Assembly (NCBI RefSeq): GCF_018130545.1
Contig: NZ_JAFCKF010000005.1
Span: 496,001-560,000 of the forward strand
From: Bradyrhizobium tropiciagri
Lineage (GTDB): Bacteria; Pseudomonadota; Alphaproteobacteria; Rhizobiales; Xanthobacteraceae
DNA: 64,000 nt
Reading direction: 5' to 3'
The translations under genes and the position numbers were made by a program. This document shows positions 34,350-42,374 of this stretch, piece by piece; positions within the stretch are counted from its first letter, which is position 1, and each line of letters begins with the position of its first letter. The notes under the pieces are model-generated. The model was not told the origin of the DNA. It worked only from the letters and a program-made list of their open reading frames with translations, and did not search any database.

Positions 34350-35384
34350 TCAGGCCATGTAGGGCACGCGCGAGATCACGTTGATGGTGCGGAATTCGGC
34401 GATCCAGCCCGCGACCTTCGAATGCGACCATTCGATATGGCGGCGCAGGATCGTCGCTGCCGCGTCGCCGTCGCGGGCGCGCAGGGCTTCGATGATCACC
34501 AGATGCTCGTCCATGAAGGAATCGATCTGTGGTGCGGTGAGGGCGACCTGAATGTGCTTGCCGATCACGAAAGCGCAGTGGGTGCGCTTGAGCGCTTCGA
34601 GCATCTCGCGATTGATGCCGTAGCCGAGGCAGCGGATATGCAGGTCGCCCTCGATCTCGTCGAGTTCGCCGACGCCGACGCCGTCACGGTACTGGATCCC
34701 TTCGCGCAGCCGCTCGGCCATCCGGTCAAGCAGCGCTGCAGGAATCCTTGCCGCGGCGGATTTCAGCAGCAGCGGCTCGAGGGTGGCGCGCACCTCGAAG
34801 ATGTCGCGGAGGCGATCCTCGTCCAGTGGCACCACGTACCAATGCGCCTTGGCGCCTTTCTCCAGGATTCCGATCGCCTGCGCACGGAGTAGCAAATTGC
34901 GCGCGACGGTACGTCCGACCCGGAAGTGCCGCGCCAGCGCCAACTCGCTGACCCGGAAGCGTCCGAACAGCGAGCGGTAGATGATCTCGCGTTCGAGCTT
35001 GTAATAGAGCGTGTCCCAGGCATCGCTGCGCACAGCCTCGACCGGGCCGTCGGTCAATCCGAACATCTCCGGTGTGATCGGAATGCGCCGTGGATCGACG
35101 TTGCGCTTGCCGGCGATGACGCCGCGACCGTCGAACCGGCGCACCAGACCGATATGCTCGAGCTGTTCGAAGGCTTGCCGCACCGGCGAGCGGCTGGAGC
35201 CGAACAAGGTTGCGATCGCCGATTCGGAGAGGACAGCGCCGGGTGGCACATCGCCGGCCCGGATGTGCTTTGCCAATGCGCTCTTGATCAGCGCGTAGGC
35301 TGGCTGCTTCCGTCTGGTCTGCGATTTCGCTCTTGGAATCGACATCGATGACTGCCCGTCGGTCACATTAGTCGTAGCAGGCAT
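34350..35384 (-). CDS. GntR-family regulator with two winged-helix segments and FCD-like domain
   Basis: 344 residues. A GntR-type winged helix spans about residues 27-95 (SALAKHIRAGDVPPG, SRSPVRQAFEQLEHIGLVRR). A second winged-helix-like segment follows at about 130-195 (FGRFRVSELALARHF, GRTVARNLLLRAQAIGIL). The C-terminal helical FCD-like domain starts near RLRDIFEVRATLEPLLL. Ordinary FadR/FCD regulators of about 230-250 residues have one helix-turn-helix, so the extra one is unusual. The start could also be the ATG at 35345. It is divergent from the Liv-type importer at 35617, which it probably controls together with the genes behind it, in response to an acid ligand. Confidence 0.85.
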   Translation of the reverse strand: MPATTNVTDGQSSMSIPRAKSQTRRKQPAYALIKSALAKHIRAGDVPPGAVLSESAIATLFGSSRSPVRQAFEQLEHIGLVRRFDGRGVIAGKRNVDPRRIPITPEMFGLTDGPVEAVRSDAWDTLYYKLEREIIYRSLFGRFRVSELALARHFRVGRTVARNLLLRAQAIGILEKGAKAHWYVVPLDEDRLRDIFEVRATLEPLLLKSAAARIPAALLDRMAERLREGIQYRDGVGVGELDEIEGDLHIRCLGYGINREMLEALKRTHCAFVIGKHIQVALTAPQIDSFMDEHLVIIEALRARDGDAAATILRRHIEWSHSKVAGWIAEFRTINVISRVPYMA

Positions 35385-35414
35385 TTACGCACCGCCGCCA
35401 GCGAAGTTTTGGCT

Positions 35415-35433
35415 ATTGCGTGCAATGTGCAAT
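35415..35433. promoter_or_regulatory. candidate GntR operator
   Basis: ATTGCGTGCAATGTGCAAT contains the inverted pair ATTGC/GCAAT around two bases and a second GTGCAAT in tandem. It lies 31 bases upstream of the GntR gene and about 185 bases before the importer gene, in the shared divergent region. Confidence 0.4.
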
Positions 35434-35616
35434 CATGTTTAGCTGGGTCGATACGTTTGGATCGATTGTCGCCGTTGCACGTCTTGTGCGCTGCAGCGGC
35501 GTTAATGTTTGTTCGTCGCGCTGTTTTGATGGCCGCGGATCGGGCAACGGGTCTATGCGTCCAGCTCGTCTCAATGCAGCCGGCATCCAAGTTCGGCGCC
35601 ATCAAGGGAGGATTGA

Positions 35617-36762
35617 ATGAAACTGACGAGGCGTGAGTTTTCCGCCGGCTTGGCGGCAGGTCTCGCTGCTCCGGCGCTGATGCGCAGCGCGTGGGCGCAG
35701 GGCGCGACGATCAAGATCGGCATGTGCGTGCCGGTGACCGGTCCGGCCGCGGAGCAGGGGCTGTGGGCCCAGAACGGCGCCAAGCTGGCGCTGGCCGCGG
35801 TCAACAAGGCCGGCGGCGTGCTCGGCAAGCAGGTCGAACTCGTCATCGAGGACGACCAGACCACCAATCCGGGCATCGTGCTGGCGTTCTCCAAGCTCGC
35901 CGCGCAATCCGACATCGTCGCCTTCCTCGGCTCGATCCGTTCGACCCAGGTGCAGGCGATGGCCCCCGACGTGATCAAGGTCGGCAAGCCGGTCATGATC
36001 GGCGGCACCAATCCGGATCTCACCCATTCCGGCAATCCCTGGCTGTTCCGCTTCCGCCCGAATGACAATTATTCCGGCCGCGTGATCGCCGACTACGGCG
36101 TCAACACGCTCGGCAAGAAGAAATGGGCGATCGTGCATTCCACCGATGCCTTCGGCACCGCGGGCGGCAAGGCGCTCAGCGAAGCGTTGACCAAGCTCGG
36201 CGCGCCGCCGGTGCTCGACCAGGGCTACGCCAACCAGAGCCAGGACTTCACCCCGGTCGTGCTGGCCGTGAAGCAGTCCGGCGCCGACGTGCTCGGCACC
36301 TACTTCACCTTCGAGAACGATCTCGGCATCTTTGCCCGGCAGCTGCGCCAGCTCGGCGTCAACATTCCCTGGGTCGGTTCGCCCTCGGTGGTGGCGGTGT
36401 CCTCGACCAAGCTCGCCGGCCCTGCGCTGTTCGGCACCTACGGCGTCGCCGACTTCGCCGAAGATTCGAGCGACGTTGCGAAGGCGTTCGGCAAGTCCTA
36501 CCGCGATGCCTACAAGACCGCGCCGGACAACCAGAGCGCCTGGCCCTATGACGCGATCACCATCCTGTCGGCGGCGATCAACAAGGCCGGCTCGACCGAT
36601 CCGACCAAGATCCGCGAGGCCATTCTGGCGACGCAGAAATTCGCCGGCGCCGAAGGCGAATATAATTTCGACAAGAACGGCGACGGTCTGCACGGCTACA
36701 ATGTCGTGAAGAACGACAAGGGCAAGATCGTCTACGACAAGCACATCGACTTCAACGATTGA
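35617..36762 (+). CDS. ABC transporter substrate-binding protein (Liv type), Tat signal
   Basis: 381-residue periplasmic binding protein. The N-terminus MKLTRREFSAGLAAGLAAPA has a twin-arginine signal, unlike the Sec-type signal of the binding protein at 17464. The mature domain contains IKIGMCVPVTGPAAEQG and IVHSTDAFGTAGGKALSE. A GGGAGG ribosome site precedes the ATG. It heads a run with permease, permease-ATPase fusion and ATPase genes. The genes that follow suggest a hydroxy- or sugar-acid ligand, but sequence alone does not show it. Confidence 0.92.
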   Translation: MKLTRREFSAGLAAGLAAPALMRSAWAQGATIKIGMCVPVTGPAAEQGLWAQNGAKLALAAVNKAGGVLGKQVELVIEDDQTTNPGIVLAFSKLAAQSDIVAFLGSIRSTQVQAMAPDVIKVGKPVMIGGTNPDLTHSGNPWLFRFRPNDNYSGRVIADYGVNTLGKKKWAIVHSTDAFGTAGGKALSEALTKLGAPPVLDQGYANQSQDFTPVVLAVKQSGADVLGTYFTFENDLGIFARQLRQLGVNIPWVGSPSVVAVSSTKLAGPALFGTYGVADFAEDSSDVAKAFGKSYRDAYKTAPDNQSAWPYDAITILSAAINKAGSTDPTKIREAILATQKFAGAEGEYNFDKNGDGLHGYNVVKNDKGKIVYDKHIDFND

Positions 36763-36834
36763 TCGCGGCTCGGCCTCGCCGTTGAACGCGGCGGGGCCGA
36801 TCTACTGCGCACACTGTTCTGATCGAGCGCTGTC

Positions 36835-37707
36835 ATGGATCTGGTTCTCCAACTGCTATTCACCGGAATCGGCATCGGCGCGGTCTACGCGCTGGTCGCG
36901 CTCGGTTTCGTGCTGATCTTCCGCGCCACCAACGTGGTGAATTTCGCGCAGGGCGAATTCTCGATGGTCGCCGCCTATCTGATGGTGGTCTGCGTCGAGC
37001 TCGGCCTGCCTTATTGGCTGTCCTTCGTGATTGCGCTTGCCGGCATGGCGCTGCTCGGCGTCATCTTCAATCTCGGCGTCTACTATCCGCTGCGCCACCG
37101 CACCTATCTGCCCGTGATCATCGCCACCATCGGCGCCTCGATCCTGCTGTCGAACTCGGTGCTCGCGATCTATGGTCCGCAGCCGCAGGTGCTGCAGGGC
37201 TGGTTCGATACGCCCGGCATCCAGCTCGGCCCGGTCTATCTCGACAGCCAGTATCTTCTGATCATCGGCGTCACGATCTTTCTGGTGCTGTTCAATTTCT
37301 GGTTCTTCGAGAAGACGCTGCTCGGCAAGAAGCTGCAGGCGACCTCGCAGGACAAGGAGATGGCCTCGCTGCTCGGCATTTCCGTCTCCACCATGATCAT
37401 GATCACCTTCATCTATTCGGCCGTGCTCGGCGGTCTCGCCGGCATCCTGGTGGCGCCGGTGCTGTTCGTCTCGATCCAGATGGGCTCGACCATCGCGTTG
37501 AAGGCGTTTGCTGCCACCATCATCGGCGGTTTCGGTGATGTTGCGGGCGCCATCGTCGGCGGCCTCGCGCTCGGCGTGATCGAGACGTTCGGCGCCGCCT
37601 ACATTTCGGTGCCGTACAAGGACGGCTTTGCCTTCCTGGTGCTGATCGCCTTCCTGGTGTTCCGGCCGCAGGGCATCTTCGGCGAACGCGTCGCGGAGAA
37701 AGCATGA
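36835..37707 (+). CDS. Liv-type ABC transporter permease (LivH-like)
   Basis: 290-residue membrane protein with about eight hydrophobic segments. The N-terminus LLFTGIGIGAVYALVALGFV and NVVNFAQGEFSMVAAYLM are LivH hallmarks. The coupling region contains KLQATSQDKEMASLLGI. It overlaps the fusion gene by four bases (ATGA), so expression is coupled. Confidence 0.94.
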   Translation: MDLVLQLLFTGIGIGAVYALVALGFVLIFRATNVVNFAQGEFSMVAAYLMVVCVELGLPYWLSFVIALAGMALLGVIFNLGVYYPLRHRTYLPVIIATIGASILLSNSVLAIYGPQPQVLQGWFDTPGIQLGPVYLDSQYLLIIGVTIFLVLFNFWFFEKTLLGKKLQATSQDKEMASLLGISVSTMIMITFIYSAVLGGLAGILVAPVLFVSIQMGSTIALKAFAATIIGGFGDVAGAIVGGLALGVIETFGAAYISVPYKDGFAFLVLIAFLVFRPQGIFGERVAEKA

Positions 37708-39476
37708 GCGCCAGCGACAACATGATCCCGGCGCCCGCCGTGCGCTCGAAGCCGCTGATCATCCGGCATCTGCCGTATTTCCTCGGCGCCGCGGTGCTGG
37801 TGGCGCTCGCCGCCAGCATGCAGTTCGACGGTTACATCCTCAACATCCTGCTGCAGGCCACGACCTTCTCGATCGCGGTGTTCGGCTTGTCGGTCGTGCT
37901 CGGCCTGTGCGGCCAGATCAATCTGGCGCAGGCCGCGTTCTTCGGCTTCGGCGCTTATGCCGTCGGCCTCGGGACCGCCGACCTGCACCTGAACTTCTGG
38001 CTCTGCCTGGTCGGCGCCTGCGCGATCACGCTGGTTGCCGGTGCGTTCCTGGGCATGTCGACGCTGCGGCTCGGCGGGCATTACCTTGCGATGGTGACGA
38101 TCTCGTTCCAGCAGATCGTGACGCTGGTGATGATCAACGCGGTCGGCGTGACCCACGGACCGGACGGCGTCGCCAACATCCGCCGGCCCGAGCTGTTCCA
38201 GTCCTCGCAGAGCTATCTGGCTTTCTGTGTCGCGATGCTCGCGATCGTCGGCTATCTGGTCTGGCATCTGCCTGACACCAAGCTGGGCCGCGCCATGCGG
38301 GCGGTGCGTGACAACGAGCTCGCGGCCGGTGTCAACGGCATCGATGTGTTCCGGACCAAGGTCTCCGCCTTTGCGGTGTGCGCGGTGCTCGGTGGCCTGG
38401 CGGGCGGCCTGTTCGCCGGCGGCTTCGCCTATGTCAGCCCGGACCAGTTCTCGTTTGCGGAATCGATCCAGTTCCTGACCATGTCGCTGCTCGGCGGCGT
38501 CGCCTCGCCGGTCGGCTCGGTGATCGGCACCGGCCTGCTGATCCTGATCCCGGAATGGCTGCGCTTCCTCAAGAGTGTGCCGGGTCTCTACCTCGCCATC
38601 TATGGCCTGTCGGTGATCCTGATCATCCGCTTCATGCCTGACGGCATCTGGGGCTTCGTGTCGGACGCCTTCACGCGCTGGCGTGCGCACACCAAGGCGC
38701 CGCCCGTTGCCGGAGCGCTTCACCTCAAGCCCGCGACCACGGGTGGCGACATCGTGCTCGAGGTCACCGGGCTCTCGAAGCATTTCGGCGGCCTCAAGGC
38801 GGTCGACGGTGTCGACATCGCGGTGAAGCGCGGCGGCGTGCATGCGCTGATCGGGCCCAACGGCTCCGGCAAGACCACGACGCTGAACGTGCTGTCCGGC
38901 CTCTACAAGGCCACATCAGGCAAGATCGTGCTCGACGGCACCGACATCACCAACATGGCACCGCATCAACGCACTGCCGCGGGTCTCGGACGTACCTTCC
39001 AGAACATTCGCCTGTTCCGCTCGATGACGGCGCTGGAGAATGTCGAGATCGGTGCCGAGCGGCCCGGCAACACCATGATCGGGAAGGGCGATGACGCGCT
39101 GACCGAACGGGCGATGGAGGCGCTGACCTTCGTCGGACTCGGCAGCCGCGCCAACGAATTGATCTCGAGCTTCTCCTACGGCCACCAGCGCCTGATCGAG
39201 ATCGCGCGGGCGCTGGCCTCGAACCCGACGCTACTGCTACTCGACGAGCCGGCCGCCGGCCTCAACTCGACCGAGAAGCTGGAGCTGCATGAGCTGCTCA
39301 AGCGCATTGCAGTGCAAGGCCTCACCATCCTGATCATCGATCACGACATGACGCTGGTCTCGGAAGCCGCCCAGCACATCACCGTGCTGAACTTCGGACG
39401 CCGCATCGCGGACGGCGAATCGATGGCGGTGCTGCGCCATCCCGACGTCGTCTCCGCCTATCTCGGGAGCGAATGA
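37704..39476 (+). CDS. fused Liv-type permease and ATPase (LivM-LivG)
   Basis: 590 residues. Residues 1 to about 330 form a LivM-like permease (FGLSVVLGLCGQINLAQAAF, MRAVRDNELAAGVNG). After a linker rich in Ala and Thr, residues about 350-590 form a LivG-like ATPase with Walker A GPNGSGKTT near 383, signature SYGHQRLIEIARAL near 490, Walker B LLLLDEPAAGLNSTEK near 509 and IDHDM. In most Liv systems, including the one at 17464, these are two genes. The fusion fixes the ratio of channel and ATPase. Four-base overlaps join it to both neighbours. Confidence 0.93.
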   Translation: MSASDNMIPAPAVRSKPLIIRHLPYFLGAAVLVALAASMQFDGYILNILLQATTFSIAVFGLSVVLGLCGQINLAQAAFFGFGAYAVGLGTADLHLNFWLCLVGACAITLVAGAFLGMSTLRLGGHYLAMVTISFQQIVTLVMINAVGVTHGPDGVANIRRPELFQSSQSYLAFCVAMLAIVGYLVWHLPDTKLGRAMRAVRDNELAAGVNGIDVFRTKVSAFAVCAVLGGLAGGLFAGGFAYVSPDQFSFAESIQFLTMSLLGGVASPVGSVIGTGLLILIPEWLRFLKSVPGLYLAIYGLSVILIIRFMPDGIWGFVSDAFTRWRAHTKAPPVAGALHLKPATTGGDIVLEVTGLSKHFGGLKAVDGVDIAVKRGGVHALIGPNGSGKTTTLNVLSGLYKATSGKIVLDGTDITNMAPHQRTAAGLGRTFQNIRLFRSMTALENVEIGAERPGNTMIGKGDDALTERAMEALTFVGLGSRANELISSFSYGHQRLIEIARALASNPTLLLLDEPAAGLNSTEKLELHELLKRIAVQGLTILIIDHDMTLVSEAAQHITVLNFGRRIADGESMAVLRHPDVVSAYLGSE

Positions 39477-40204
39477 TGCCGCTGCTCGAAATCCGCAATC
39501 TCGTGGTCCGCTACGGCGAGATCGAAGCGCTGCGCGGCGTCACCATCGCCGTGGAGCAGGGCCAGGTGGTCACGCTGCTCGGCGCCAACGGTGCCGGCAA
39601 GTCGACCACGCTGCGCGCGATCTCCGGTCTCGCCAAGCCCACCTCCGGCGACATCATGTTCGATGGTCATTCGATCGCGGGCCTCGGGCCGGAAGCGATC
39701 GTGCGCCTCGGCATCTCGCATGTTCCGGAAGGCCGCCGCGTGTTTCCGGGCCTCACCGTGAAAGAGAACATCATGCTCGGCGCGTCGAACCGGAAGGTCT
39801 CGGCGTCGCAGATTTCGCGCGAAGCCGACGCGATGTTCGATCTGTTCCCGGATATCCGCTCGTTCTCCAACGTGCTCGGCTGGACGCTGTCCGGCGGCCA
39901 GCTGCAGATGGTCGCGGTGGCGCGCGGGCTGATGGCCAAGCCGCGGCTGTTGCTGCTCGACGAGCCGTCGCTCGGTCTCGCACCTGTGATCGTGCAGGCG
40001 GTGTTCCGCATCATTTCGCAGATCAGGAAGGACACCACGGTCTTGCTCGTCGAGCAAAATGCGCGCATGGGACTCTCGGTGGCCGATCACGGCTTTGTCC
40101 TCGAAACCGGGCGGATCGTGCTCGGTGGCAAGCCCGACGAATTGTGGGGTAATGAGGCCATCGCCGCCGCCTATCTCGGCGGCCACGCCAAGACCCACGC
40201 CTGA
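39473..40204 (+). CDS. Liv-type ABC transporter ATPase (LivF-like)
   Basis: 243-residue ATPase with Walker A GANGAGKST, signature TLSGGQLQM, Walker B LLLLDEPSLGLAP and His switch VEQNARMG. Two adjacent ATGs (39473 and 39476) follow GGGAGC; the first overlaps the fusion gene stop. It completes the second importer and is followed after 36 bases by the Ldh-type dehydrogenase, so the catabolic genes are probably in the same operon. Confidence 0.94.
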   Translation: MMPLLEIRNLVVRYGEIEALRGVTIAVEQGQVVTLLGANGAGKSTTLRAISGLAKPTSGDIMFDGHSIAGLGPEAIVRLGISHVPEGRRVFPGLTVKENIMLGASNRKVSASQISREADAMFDLFPDIRSFSNVLGWTLSGGQLQMVAVARGLMAKPRLLLLDEPSLGLAPVIVQAVFRIISQIRKDTTVLLVEQNARMGLSVADHGFVLETGRIVLGGKPDELWGNEAIAAAYLGGHAKTHA

Positions 40205-40240
40205 CAACGTCCCGTGCTTTACTGAGCGAGCTGGTTTTTC

Positions 40241-41326
40241 ATGGTCACCATCAAAGTCGATAATCTCATCAACTTCGTGTCCGAGGTGTTTTCGCATTCG
40301 GAGTCGTCTGCGGAAGAGGCGAAGCGCATCGCGACCTACCTGACGACGGCGAACCTCACCGGGCACGACAGTCACGGCGTGATCCGCGTGCCGGTTTATG
40401 TCCGGTGGAAGAAGATGGGCTCGATCGTGCCGAACCAGACCCCCGAGGTGGTGGTCGACACGCCGTCGCTCGCTGTCGTCGATGGCAAGTTCGGCTATGG
40501 CCAGACCGTCACGCCGGTTGCGGTGAGGCTCGGCATCGAGAAGTGCAAGAAAGCGGGGCTTGCTGCGGTCGCGCTGCGCAATTCCGGCCATCTCGGCCGC
40601 GTCGGCGACTGGGCCGAAATGGCCGCCGCCGAAGGCCTCGTTTCAATTCATTTCGTGACCGCGGCGGGCTCGCTGCTGGTCGCGCCCTATGGCGGCGTCG
40701 AGAAGCGGCTGTCGACCGCGCCCTATTGCGTCGGCATTCCGCGCCAGGGCCAGGATCCGATCGTGCTCGATTTCGCAACTTCAGTCGTCGCCGAGGGCAA
40801 GTGCCTGGTCGCGAGCCGGGGCGGCAAGAAGCTGCCGATCGGCGCGCTGGTCGATGCCGACGGCACGCTGAGCGAGGATCCGCATGTTCTGTATGGCCCA
40901 TACACGCCGGACGGACCGCGCGACCACACCAAGGGAACCGGCGCGATCCGCGCCTTCGGCGATCACAAGGGCTCGGGTCTCGCCTTTATCTGCGAGCTGC
41001 TCGGCGGCGCGCTGACCGGCACCGGTGCGACATCGTCGGACCGCCGCTTCGCCAACGGCATGATGGCGTTCTACATCGATCCCAAGGTGATCGACACCAG
41101 CAACTTCTTCGACGGCGAAATCACCCGCTACACCGATTTCATCCGCGCCACCAAGCCGATCGCGGGCACGGATTCCGTGCTGGTTCCGGGCGATCCCGAG
41201 CGCAAGACCCGCGCCGATCGCACCAAGAACGGCATCCCCTTGCCTGACGACACCTGGGCGGCGATAGTGAATACCGCGCGCGAAGTCGGCGTCAGCGAAG
41301 TCTCGATCCAGCGGGCGACCAGCTGA
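40241..41326 (+). CDS. Ldh/malate-type NAD(P)-dependent oxidoreductase
   Basis: 361-residue member of the malate/L-lactate/ureidoglycolate dehydrogenase (Ldh_2) family. The conserved catalytic His lies in GHDSHGVIRVPVY near residue 47, with RNSGHLGRVGDWAE and GDHKGSGLAFICELLGG further on. It reduces or oxidises a 2-hydroxy or 2-oxo acid with NAD(P). It lies between the importer and the aldolase gene; substrates could be a sugar-derived 2-oxo acid. The family is too broad to name one. Confidence 0.88.
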   Translation: MVTIKVDNLINFVSEVFSHSESSAEEAKRIATYLTTANLTGHDSHGVIRVPVYVRWKKMGSIVPNQTPEVVVDTPSLAVVDGKFGYGQTVTPVAVRLGIEKCKKAGLAAVALRNSGHLGRVGDWAEMAAAEGLVSIHFVTAAGSLLVAPYGGVEKRLSTAPYCVGIPRQGQDPIVLDFATSVVAEGKCLVASRGGKKLPIGALVDADGTLSEDPHVLYGPYTPDGPRDHTKGTGAIRAFGDHKGSGLAFICELLGGALTGTGATSSDRRFANGMMAFYIDPKVIDTSNFFDGEITRYTDFIRATKPIAGTDSVLVPGDPERKTRADRTKNGIPLPDDTWAAIVNTAREVGVSEVSIQRATS

Positions 41327-41389
41327 GGCCTGCTCTCCAAGAAAACCCTTCAAGAAAACCTTCGAGAACCACAAAAGGAAACGCAATCA

Positions 41390-42166
41390 ATGGCAAACAA
41401 GGTCAAGCAGGTCTGGGCATCGGGTAAGGCGGTGGTCAACGCGTGGCTCGCGATCCCCTCCGGGTTTTCGGCCGAAGTGATCGCGCAATGCGGCTTCGAC
41501 AGCGTCACCGTCGACATGCAGCATGGCGTGCAGGATTATCAGTCGATGGTGCAATGCTTCCAGGCGATGCATGCCCATCCGGTGACGCCGATGGTCCGCG
41601 TGCCCTGGAATGAGCCCGGCATCATCGGCAAGGTGCTGGACGGCGGCGCCTATGGCGTGATCTGCCCGATGGTCAACACGCCGCAGGAAGCCAAGAACCT
41701 CGTTTCGTATGCCAAGTATCCGCCGAAGGGCGTGCGCTCCAACGGCCCGATCCGCTCCGGCATGTATGGCTCGGCCGGCAGCTATCAGCAGACCGCGAAC
41801 GACGAGATCGTGCTGCTGCCGATGATGGAGACCAAGACCGCGGTCGAGAACATGGAAGCCATCCTCGATGTCGAAGGCATCGACGGCGTCTATATCGGCC
41901 CGTCCGATCTAGGCTTCTCCTACGGCCTGGTGCCGAAGCTCGATCGCGACGAGCCGGAGATCCTCAAGATCTACGAGAAGATCATCAAGGAGTGCGGCAA
42001 GCGCGGCCTCAACCCCGGCATCCACTGCTCCGGCGCCGAAGGCGCGGTGCGCGCGATCAACATGGGCTTCAAGCTCGTGACGCTGTCGAACGAAGTCGGC
42101 CTGATGCAGGTCTACGCCAAGATGCAGGTCAACCAGACCCGCGAGAAGTCCGGCGGCAAGGCGTAA
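41390..42166 (+). CDS. HpcH/HpaI-family 2-oxo-acid aldolase
   Basis: 258-residue class II (metal-dependent) aldolase. Segments include VVNAWLAIPSGFSAEV, the active-site VDMQHGVQDY (Gln where HpaI has Glu), MVRVPWNEPG, a metal-binding Glu in LPMMETKTAVENM, and YIGPSDLGFS. It splits a 4-hydroxy-2-oxo acid into pyruvate and an aldehyde. It could complete the homoprotocatechuate pathway as HpaI, since no aldolase is in the hpa operon. Its own neighbours (Ldh-type dehydrogenase, UxaA/GarD dehydratase) fit a GarL-like role in sugar-acid breakdown better. Confidence 0.88.
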   Translation: MANKVKQVWASGKAVVNAWLAIPSGFSAEVIAQCGFDSVTVDMQHGVQDYQSMVQCFQAMHAHPVTPMVRVPWNEPGIIGKVLDGGAYGVICPMVNTPQEAKNLVSYAKYPPKGVRSNGPIRSGMYGSAGSYQQTANDEIVLLPMMETKTAVENMEAILDVEGIDGVYIGPSDLGFSYGLVPKLDRDEPEILKIYEKIIKECGKRGLNPGIHCSGAEGAVRAINMGFKLVTLSNEVGLMQVYAKMQVNQTREKSGGKA

Positions 42167-42171
42167 CTCGA

Positions 42172-42351
42172 TCCTCTCCCTCGCCCCGTTCTTCACGGGG
42201 CCGAGACCAGCGAAGCTGGCTCTTGGAGGGTTGGGGTGAGGGGCATCTATCCGGCGAGCACCATCGTTGCAATTGACATCGTGCCTCGCCCCTCACCCGG
42301 ATTGCTGACGCAATCCGACCTCTCCCCGCAAAGGACGGGGAGAGGTGAAGA
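42172..42351. repeat. compound inverted-repeat element
   Basis: Two hairpin blocks fill the gap before the dehydratase gene: CCCCGTTCTTCACGGGG with an adjacent CCAGCGAAGCTGG at 42173-42245, and CGGATTGCTGACGCAATCCG with CTCTCCCCG...CGGGGAGAG at 42281-42350. The blocks are joined by complementary GGGTGAGGGGC / GCCCCTCACCC. The arrangement resembles rhizobial intergenic mosaic elements and differs from the CCGGG-type repeats elsewhere. Confidence 0.65.
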
Positions 42352-42374
42352 AGAAAGCACCAAGGAGAACTCCC

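Noticed and set aside
42172-42351. compound inverted repeat considered as a riboswitch before the dehydratase gene
   Set aside because: The blocks match general rhizobial repeat DNA, not a known aptamer, and the ribosome site follows without a sequestering arm that I can see.
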